Assembly: GCA_049297695.1 (NCBI GenBank)
Contig: JBAQUT010000082.1
Coordinates: forward strand, 1 to 19,328
DNA length: 19,328 nt
From: JACKLD01 sp049297695
GTDB lineage: Bacteria; Pseudomonadota; Alphaproteobacteria; UBA2136; UBA6156
Direction of reading: 5' to 3'
Positions 14,661 to 19,328 of the stretch are shown in pieces. The number at the start of each line of letters is the position of its first letter. Positions within the stretch are counted from its first letter, which is position 1. The position numbers and the translations under genes are program-made. The notes beneath the pieces were generated by a model. That model ran no database searches and was not told where the DNA came from. It worked only from the letters and a program-made list of their open reading frames with translations.

Positions 14661-15284
14661 ATCCTTCGTCCAACCGCTCGGCGGGGCTTGTCCCACACCG
14701 AGTTTGGATAAGGCGTTGCTCGGCATTTGCACAAACCTGCGCGCTTCCGTGTCTCCAATCCCCACTTCCAAGGTTCTCATATCCTCCGCAACACGCCTCT
14801 CAAGCCCATGCCGCAAAGGTGATAACTCCTCTCCTTCAGCCCATAATCCAACCCGCGTTAACGCTTTGGATGCATTCTGGTATGCCACCTTGGCACGCCA
14901 TGTTCCATACCACGCCTTCATATGGTTGCGAATGTTTTGGTTCGGGACAAACTCAGGTAGTTCATACCTTTCTTTCCGCAGATACGTCACCACACGGTGC
15001 ATATCTCCCCGCCCTTGGTCATAGGCCGATTCCAAGTCAAATCCTTGGTCGTAATAAAACACTCCTCCACTCAGTCCTGCTCCCAACAAACCCAACCCTG
15101 CGCTCAAGCTGGTCGTATCTAAACCCATGTAGTAAAATAACAAACTTGTTGTACTTCCACCCAAACCCAAGCAGACAAGCCCTTTTCCATAACTGGTACT
15201 CACGCGCACGGCAACACGGCCCGCCGAAGCCCTCCACACATCGTGCAAGGGCCTTATAGCTGTCGTGACATAGGCGGCGTTCAT
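14634..15284 (-). CDS. Unknown protein with central membrane hairpin (B)
   Basis: I do not recognise this 216-residue protein. It has a basic N-terminal helix (about 10-33), two closely spaced hydrophobic segments (35-53 and 59-78, rich in Gly, Leu and Ser), and a soluble, mostly helical C-terminal half with many charged residues and a conspicuous WYGTWRAKVAYQNASKAL stretch (125-142). No signal peptide is seen, so both ends would face the same side, probably the cytoplasm. ATG 15284 has AGGGGG directly before it. It begins 18 bases after another protein of the same layout, so they are likely made together, and its stop lies 27 bases inside the convergent glycyl-tRNA synthetase gene. Composition is ordinary for the minus strand. 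No function is proposed. Confidence 0.72.
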   Translation of the reverse strand: MNAAYVTTAIRPLHDVWRASAGRVAVRVSTSYGKGLVCLGLGGSTTSLLFYYMGLDTTSLSAGLGLLGAGLSGGVFYYDQGFDLESAYDQGRGDMHRVVTYLRKERYELPEFVPNQNIRNHMKAWYGTWRAKVAYQNASKALTRVGLWAEGEELSPLRHGLERRVAEDMRTLEVGIGDTEARRFVQMPSNALSKLGVGQAPPSGWTKDLGSGYESP

Positions 15285-15302
15285 ACCCCCTAAATAGGTC
15301 GG

Positions 15303-15848
15303 TTAGCGTTGGTTTTCAACCCCGCGCAACGCCAACACCGCCCCTTTGTTGCCCCACCACGCTTCCAAGGTGGCATAACTGTCTTCCGGCATAGCCTCTG
15401 TCCCCGCCGCACGCTCCACATCCAAGGCCGCGTTTTGGGCCTTCAACACCAACCGCTCTTGCTCGGCATGGTACATATCCTTAAAATTCACTCCATACAC
15501 CTTTTGGATGGTCCCCAAAGCCGTCACACCCGCCTTCGCCTTCACAAACCTCTCCCGTACCTCGCGGCCCGCCGCATGGGCCCCCAACCACATGGCGGAA
15601 CTTATCCCCGCCACCAAAACCCCGCACGCCTTCGGACCAACACCTTCCAAGGTATAAGCCGCATAAGCACCCATCGCAACACCCGCCAGCATTCCAAGCT
15701 TTTTATAACGCCCCGCTCGCAGCTTGGCTTCATCCACCCCCATACGGGCTTCCCAATGCTCCCGCGCCAACAGCAACACCGCCCGTGCGGTATCCCCATC
15801 CTTCGGCAATTGGCGCAACATCCGGCTCATAGCCCCAATATAGGGCAT
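15303..15848 (-). CDS. Unknown protein with central membrane hairpin (A)
   Basis: I do not recognise this 181-residue protein. It has a helical, charged N-terminus (10-50), two hydrophobic segments (about 51-67 and 73-92, Gly/Ala-rich), then a charged helical C-terminal half containing VKAKAGVTALGTIQKVYG and AEQERLVLKAQNAALDVERA, which could form a coiled coil. The layout, soluble part then hairpin then longer soluble helices, matches its downstream neighbour though residue identity is low by eye. ATG 15848 has AAGG eight bases upstream, ten bases after the TlpA-like gene's stop. ATG 15852, the other nearby candidate, is in a different frame. With the regulator and thioredoxin upstream this forms a tight four-gene run. 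No function is proposed. Confidence 0.72.
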   Translation of the reverse strand: MPYIGAMSRMLRQLPKDGDTARAVLLLAREHWEARMGVDEAKLRAGRYKKLGMLAGVAMGAYAAYTLEGVGPKACGVLVAGISSAMWLGAHAAGREVRERFVKAKAGVTALGTIQKVYGVNFKDMYHAEQERLVLKAQNAALDVERAAGTEAMPEDSYATLEAWWGNKGAVLALRGVENQR

Positions 15849-15858
15849 TCATAACGCC

Positions 15859-16359
15859 TTACAACCCCCGCCCCCACGCCCGCGGCCCGGCTTCCACACG
15901 GGTGATGGTCAAACTGCTGTCCAACACATAACTCACGGGCAAGGCCAAAGCGCCCAGCTTCTCCCGCGTCACAATCCCTTGGCTATCAAACCACACGGTA
16001 AACCCGCGGCCGTAGTTTTTATCCCGCAAAAAGTCTTTCACGGTTTGGGCATTTTTGTCGGTCATAATCACAATCACTTTGGCCTGCCCGCTTTTACCCA
16101 AAGCATCTAAGTCGGGGAGCTCCTGCACGCACGGTGGGCACCACGTGGCCGCCACGTTCAGCAGCACGGGCTTACCGCCGCTGCCGCCCATGTCTTCCGC
16201 CAACATCAGGTCGGCAAAAGGCTGGATTTCCCCATCCAACGTCCCCACCACCACATCCGCCATGTTTTTACCCACCCACACGTGCATAGCCTTCTGGCTG
16301 GCACTCTCGTCGGCCCCACAGGCAGTAACCATCAACGCCAGTAGCATCACCCAACGCAT
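15859..16359 (-). CDS. TlpA/ResA-like thioredoxin-fold lipoprotein
   Basis: This is a periplasm-facing thiol-disulfide protein anchored by lipid. The 166-residue product has a lipoprotein signal (MRWVMLLALMVTAC, lipid Cys14), the thioredoxin entry NVAATWCPPCVQELPDL (68-84) with active site C74-x-x-C77, VIVIMTDKNAQTVKDFL (95-111) and the cis-proline region LPVSYVLD (140-147). Such proteins reduce disulfides, often for cytochrome c maturation or protection of specific partners; the partner here is unknown. I chose ATG 16359, which places the lipobox correctly and follows AAAGGGA; the frame is open ten codons further up to 16389, but that stretch belongs to the repeat spacer shared with 10576-10632. 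It lies between the TetR-type gene and two membrane-hairpin genes in one likely operon. Confidence 0.88.
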   Translation of the reverse strand: MRWVMLLALMVTACGADESASQKAMHVWVGKNMADVVVGTLDGEIQPFADLMLAEDMGGSGGKPVLLNVAATWCPPCVQELPDLDALGKSGQAKVIVIMTDKNAQTVKDFLRDKNYGRGFTVWFDSQGIVTREKLGALALPVSYVLDSSLTITRVEAGPRAWGRGL

Positions 16360-16403
16360 CTCAAATCCCTTTCTTCCTAGTCCTATCACCTAAAACCTAT
16401 TAC
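16357..16403 (-). repeat. Homologous intergenic spacer element, copy B
   Basis: This covers the spacer between the TetR-type gene and the TlpA-like gene, including the stop codon of the former and the start codon of the latter. It aligns with 10576-10632: CATCTCAAATCCCT, CTTCCTAG, then CCTATCACCTAAAACCTATTAC on the + strand reads as the same order of blocks with two or three short deletions. The flanking genes of the two copies are unrelated, so the similarity belongs to the spacer itself. Confidence 0.7.
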
Positions 16404-16993
16404 GCCACGCCAACCCCACCCCGCAAACACGCCCCCGCAAACGCATTCCACTTCACCGCAGCCCCCAACTGAGGGTTCCCAAAGCTGTAACTCACCGCCG
16501 TGCCTACCAACAAGCCATAAAACATCTCGGTGGCCTGTTCGGGGGTTACATCCCGCACCAATCCTTGCTGGGCTTCCGCCATTTTCAACATTTGGGCCAC
16601 TTGGGCGCGCACTTTGGCATTCAACAGCTTCACACGCTCGGCCATGGGGGCGGCTTCGGTGGTGCCACCGCCCACCAACATACGGGCCAACCCAGGGTGA
16701 CCCTCCAAAAATGCCATGTGCTGCTCAAAAATCATCTGAAGCTTCTGCGCAATCGGCTCGCTCCCCTGCTGAACACGGTTCAACGGCCCCAACAGGTTGG
16801 CTTCCATGTAGGTGGCAATGCTTTCAAAAATATCGTCTTTGCTTTTGTAATGGCGGTAAATAGCACCATCGGTCACATGAATTTCCTGCGCAATGCGCTG
16901 CACCGTAATCTTCGTGGCCGGGTTTTCCAGCAACGTGGCCACGGCCTTCAAAATCCGCAATTGCCCTTGGCTCATTTCCCCATTCCGCGCCAT
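16400..16993 (-). CDS. TetR/AcrR-family regulator, SlmA-like
   Basis: The 197-residue protein has an N-terminal TetR helix-turn-helix (about 12-60: ITVQRIAQEIHVTDGAIYRHYKS around 29-51, followed by KDDIFESI) and a helical C-terminal domain. Beyond the shared HTH, the pattern resembles SlmA, the nucleoid-occlusion factor that binds FtsZ: the LYRH-like AIYRHY, then FESIATYMEANLL, HPGLARMLVGG and LNAKVRAQVAQMLK line up by eye with SlmA segments. A conventional local repressor is equally possible. ATG 16993 has a textbook AAGGAG seven bases upstream; the frame extends to 17020 but that would enter the palindrome at 17008-17025. It heads the run TetR, TlpA-like, hairpin A, hairpin B. I am confident in the family, not in the SlmA reading. 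Confidence 0.88.
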   Translation of the reverse strand: MARNGEMSQGQLRILKAVATLLENPATKITVQRIAQEIHVTDGAIYRHYKSKDDIFESIATYMEANLLGPLNRVQQGSEPIAQKLQMIFEQHMAFLEGHPGLARMLVGGGTTEAAPMAERVKLLNAKVRAQVAQMLKMAEAQQGLVRDVTPEQATEMFYGLLVGTAVSYSFGNPQLGAAVKWNAFAGACLRGGVGVA

Positions 16994-17007
16994 GAAATAT
17001 CTCCTTG

Positions 17008-17025
17008 TGTAAGCGTGCATTTACA
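17008..17025. promoter_or_regulatory. Imperfect palindrome, possible operator of the TetR-type gene
   Basis: TGTAA and TTACA frame an 18-base imperfect palindrome (TGTAAGCGTGCATTTACA; six of nine half-site positions match). It lies one base beyond the Shine-Dalgarno of the TetR-type gene, in the 112-base gap shared with the divergent HExxH gene. TetR-family proteins usually bind palindromes of this size near their own start, so autoregulation and control of the divergent gene are plausible, but only position and symmetry support it. Confidence 0.4.
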
Positions 17026-17105
17026 TGAGTCCCACAATCCCGTCAAGGTCACTTTTTCCACTTATACCTCTTGAAAAACCCGATTCCCCTTACCAACTCC
17101 CTAGA

Positions 17106-17630
17106 ATGACAACACCTCCCAACCTCCCCAACCGCCGCATCACATTCCGTGATGAAGACTTATGGGCAGCCGACAAACACATTTTGGGATGCTTCCAACT
17201 GAATGAGCACGATTTCATCCAACGTGCGTGCAATCAATTCTGTAAAAATAACAAGTTAAATCCTTTCAACATATTCATTATGCCCAACGAAGCTGAAGAT
17301 AAAATGTACATTACTTTCAGCGGATCACGTCTTTGGGATCTCCCCTCATGGAGTATCATTATGAGCGCTGGCTCACTCAAACACTACAGAGGCCTCAACC
17401 AAGCTTCTAACTTTGCTCATGAATTTGGACACGCCCTAACTTACGATAGCGATGAGTTTAAAGCCGACGCAAAGGCAGGTACATTTCTTGGAAACGACAC
17501 TATTCTCTCATGGTTAAATTTCATGACAACAATCCACGGGCACACACAAAACGGGAAAGGCCCATCCCTCCAAGATCGTATTGAAGTCCTCTCCCACGCC
17601 AATATCGACGAGGCCCGCAAAGCTGCCTAA
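17106..17630 (+). CDS. Small HExxH protein, putative zinc metallopeptidase (AT-rich, no signal peptide)
   Basis: I do not recognise the family. The 174-residue product has no signal peptide or clear membrane helix. A zincin motif FAHEFGHALTYDSDEFKADA is seen, with HEFGH at 105-109 and Glu117 in an ExxAD setting as candidate third ligand, close to the arrangement in ImmA/IrrE-like and M48-like enzymes but with a shorter gap. The upstream part (MYITFSGSRLWDLPSWSIIMSAG, 67-89) looks like the beta strands that edge such active sites. ATG 17106 is used because it follows the divergent promoter gap; an in-frame ATG at 17025 is possible, and neither has a good Shine-Dalgarno. Composition is AT-rich (17221-17280 about 28% G+C). 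It ends overlapping the convergent yidC stop by four bases. Proteolytic activity is inferred. Confidence 0.68.
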   Translation: MTTPPNLPNRRITFRDEDLWAADKHILGCFQLNEHDFIQRACNQFCKNNKLNPFNIFIMPNEAEDKMYITFSGSRLWDLPSWSIIMSAGSLKHYRGLNQASNFAHEFGHALTYDSDEFKADAKAGTFLGNDTILSWLNFMTTIHGHTQNGKGPSLQDRIEVLSHANIDEARKAA

Positions 17631-19270
17631 ATCGCTTTATCCCCCCGCATAATCCAATACTGCTGGGCCACGCTCAACACGTTGTTCACCAGCCAGTACC
17701 ACACCAACGCGGCGGGGAACCACAAAAACATCACCGTAAAAATCACGGGCATCCACTTAAACACCATCGCCTGCGCAGGGTCGGCGGGCGGCGGGTTTAG
17801 CTTCATTTGCACCCACATGCTGATGCCCATCAGCACGGGCAAAATAAACAGCGGGTCGGCCAAACTCAAGTCATGCACCCACAGGTCCAAAGGCCACAAA
17901 CCGGGGGCCGCGTGGCGGAACTCAAACGCCAGCAACACCACTTTGTACATGGCGAAAAAGATAGGTATCTGCACCAGCATCGGCCAACAGCCGGAAAGTG
18001 GGTTCACCTTGTTGTCGCGGTACAGCTTCATCATTTCCATGGCCATGCCTTGCTGGTCGTCTTTCATGCGCTCTTTCATGGCTTCCATCTGGGGCTGAAG
18101 TTTCTTCATCTTCGCCATGGCATGGTAGCTTTTGTTGGCCAGGGGGAACGTGGCAATCTTCAGCGCCAACGTCATCAGTACAATGGCCAAGGCCCAACTT
18201 CCGGTTAAACCATGAAACCACAAAACAATCTTGTAAAACGGCTTGGCAATCTTCTCAAACCACCCCCACGCAATGGCTTTGTCCAAATGGTGCCCAGCTG
18301 CCGCCAAAGCCGCATCTTGCTTAGGCCCGGCGTACAACGCGTAGGTTACCTTGGCTTCACCCCCCGCAGGCACCACCACCGCCGCCCCTTGCACGCTGGC
18401 CGTAAACACAGGTGTGCCACCCACATCCGCCATGCGGAACGCCCGCACACTCTCCCTCAGCCCTTCGGGCATCCACGCCGTCATAAAGTAATGGCTGGTC
18501 ATGCCCCACCATCCGCCCGCCGCGGTTACAGGGTTGCTCCCCTTGCCATCGTCTAAGCTGCTGAACGACTCCTCGTGCAACAATGCCCCCTCGTCGCCCA
18601 CCGTCACGCCCATGGGCCCATGGTAACTCACCCACGTGCTCATTTCCTTGGGCAGTTCGCCCTTGGCCCTGTGCACCTGCGCATACGGCGTCACGCTCAC
18701 AGGCAAGGCCGCCGTGTTGGCCACGCTGTCGGTCACCCGCAACGTAAAATCATCGCTCAAGGCCAATTCACGGCCAAACACCTGCCCGCTGGCGTTTTTC
18801 CACCCCAACACCACGGTGTCGCTCGTTTGCGCCACCACCTGCCACACCGCCCCCGCACCCGGCGCCTCAATCCCGCCCCCCAACCAGCCGCTTTCGGCAT
18901 ATTCGGTAGGGTGCGTGCTGCTGGGGTCGGCTTCCACCGCCAACTGGGCATACCCCAACTCATTCCCACCGGTGCGGGTATAGCCCTTCAAAACCCAACC
19001 TTCCACCTTCCCGCCCGCAAGGTTGTAACTTACCTTCACCTTCTCATTCTCCAACACCACAGGCACAATCACAACCTGCTCGTCCACCATGCCGGCGGGC
19101 GCTTGTACCACAGGTTCTGGGGCCAAAGCCGCCTCAGCCGCTACGGGCGAAGGCTGCGGGGTTAAACTCCGCCCATACCCCAACATCTCAAATCCCAGCA
19201 TAATCAGCAAACTGACAACCACCGCCACCATCAGGTTGCGGGTGCTTTGGGTATCGCGGGGCTTCAGCAT
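17627..19270 (-). CDS. yidC: YidC membrane protein insertase
   Basis: YidC inserts proteins into the inner membrane, alone or with SecYEG. The 547-residue product has an N-terminal membrane helix (about 12-31), a Pro/Ala linker, a large periplasmic beta domain (about 60-330), and a C-terminal Oxa1-like core with LANKSYHAMAKMKKLQPQME in the cytoplasmic hairpin, NPLSGCWPMLVQIPIFFAMY and final hydrophobic segments ending in LVWYWLVNNVLSVAQQY. Length and order are standard for Gram-negative YidC. I chose ATG 19270, with AAAGGA nine bases upstream and 16 bases after the yidD stop; the frame is open to 19324 but that would overlap yidD. The 3' end overlaps the convergent HExxH gene by four bases. 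Confidence 0.96.
   Translation of the reverse strand: MLKPRDTQSTRNLMVAVVVSLLIMLGFEMLGYGRSLTPQPSPVAAEAALAPEPVVQAPAGMVDEQVVIVPVVLENEKVKVSYNLAGGKVEGWVLKGYTRTGGNELGYAQLAVEADPSSTHPTEYAESGWLGGGIEAPGAGAVWQVVAQTSDTVVLGWKNASGQVFGRELALSDDFTLRVTDSVANTAALPVSVTPYAQVHRAKGELPKEMSTWVSYHGPMGVTVGDEGALLHEESFSSLDDGKGSNPVTAAGGWWGMTSHYFMTAWMPEGLRESVRAFRMADVGGTPVFTASVQGAAVVVPAGGEAKVTYALYAGPKQDAALAAAGHHLDKAIAWGWFEKIAKPFYKIVLWFHGLTGSWALAIVLMTLALKIATFPLANKSYHAMAKMKKLQPQMEAMKERMKDDQQGMAMEMMKLYRDNKVNPLSGCWPMLVQIPIFFAMYKVVLLAFEFRHAAPGLWPLDLWVHDLSLADPLFILPVLMGISMWVQMKLNPPPADPAQAMVFKWMPVIFTVMFLWFPAALVWYWLVNNVLSVAQQYWIMRGDKAI
19135..19156. repeat. Possible degenerate fourth palindrome inside yidC
   Basis: CAGCC and GGCTG form a five-pair outer stem around CTACGGGCGAAG, which has the CTACG and GCGAAG words of the murE and glycosyltransferase elements. 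It encodes part of the Pro/Ala linker after the first YidC membrane helix, a place that would tolerate insertion. Pairing inside the outer stem is poor, so it may be chance. Confidence 0.2.
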
Positions 19271-19286
19271 GGCGTGGGTTCCTTTG

Positions 19287-19328
19287 TTAGCGGTGCTTAT
19301 GCCATGTGTCGGGCACGGGGTCAAACTC
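19287..19328 (-). CDS. yidD: YidD C-terminus (partial, 5' part outside window)
   Basis: Only the last 13 codons and a TAA are present. They read EFDPVPDTWHKHR, and the FDPVP core matches the conserved GGxDPVP end of YidD, the small membrane-associated protein that assists YidC-dependent insertion. The reading frame is open to the window edge and stops 16 bases before the yidC ATG, the standard yidD-yidC order. The fragment is short, so the call rests on this motif plus its position. Confidence 0.65.
   Translation of the reverse strand, partial: EFDPVPDTWHKHR

Noticed and set aside
19183..19195. CATCTCAAATCCC in yidC, identical to the end of spacer copy B
   Set aside because: It encodes conserved-looking YidC first-helix residues and the rest of the element is absent, so the 13-base match is probably chance.

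Overview
This is a gene-dense window (intergenic gaps nearly all under 170 bases) from a moderately GC-rich bacterium. It is most likely an alphaproteobacterium or a close relative. The pointers are an NDUFAF7/MidA-type methyltransferase, an ELM1-family protein (best known from alphaproteobacteria and plant mitochondria), the ftsL-ftsI-murE-murF order, and a yidD-yidC pair. The class assignment is inference, and the one-subunit (alpha2) glycyl-tRNA synthetase is not what most proteobacteria carry. The + strand is strongly C-rich whichever strand is coding, which suggests the minus strand is the leading strand; most genes lie on it.

Layout. Positions 1-5258 (minus) hold a division and cell-wall operon, ftsL-ftsI-murE-(nucleotidyltransferase-like gene)-murF. 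MurF runs off the left edge. There is no mraZ or rsmH before ftsL; the neighbour there is a divergent MidA-type methyltransferase (5410-6369, +). Positions 6366-11901 (minus) are a six-gene run: an O-antigen ligase/polymerase-like membrane protein, a GT4 glycosyltransferase, an orphan amino-acid-type binding protein, xseB, ispA and an ELM1-family protein. Together they suggest envelope glycan and isoprenoid work. A divergent AT-rich gene for a secreted HExxH protein (11964-13103, +) and glycyl-tRNA synthetase (13272-14660, +) follow. Positions 14634-16993 (minus) look like a four-gene operon: a SlmA-like TetR regulator, a TlpA-like lipoprotein thioredoxin and two unrecognised membrane-hairpin proteins. 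A second AT-rich HExxH gene (17106-17630, +) follows, then yidC and the last codons of yidD at the right edge.

The housekeeping core is ordinary, but several things laid over it are not. Four AT-rich genes are inserted into or beside core operons: a nucleotidyltransferase, a binding protein and two HExxH-ExxAD zincins. Short imperfect palindromes with GCGAAG and CGTAG arms lie in frame inside murE (two) and the glycosyltransferase (one), where they seem to add loop peptides. Two unrelated minus-strand intergenic spacers (10576-10632 and 16357-16403) are homologous to each other and end in a start codon. The best candidates for an undescribed system are the regulator-thioredoxin-hairpin operon at 14634-16993 and the two orphan zincins.
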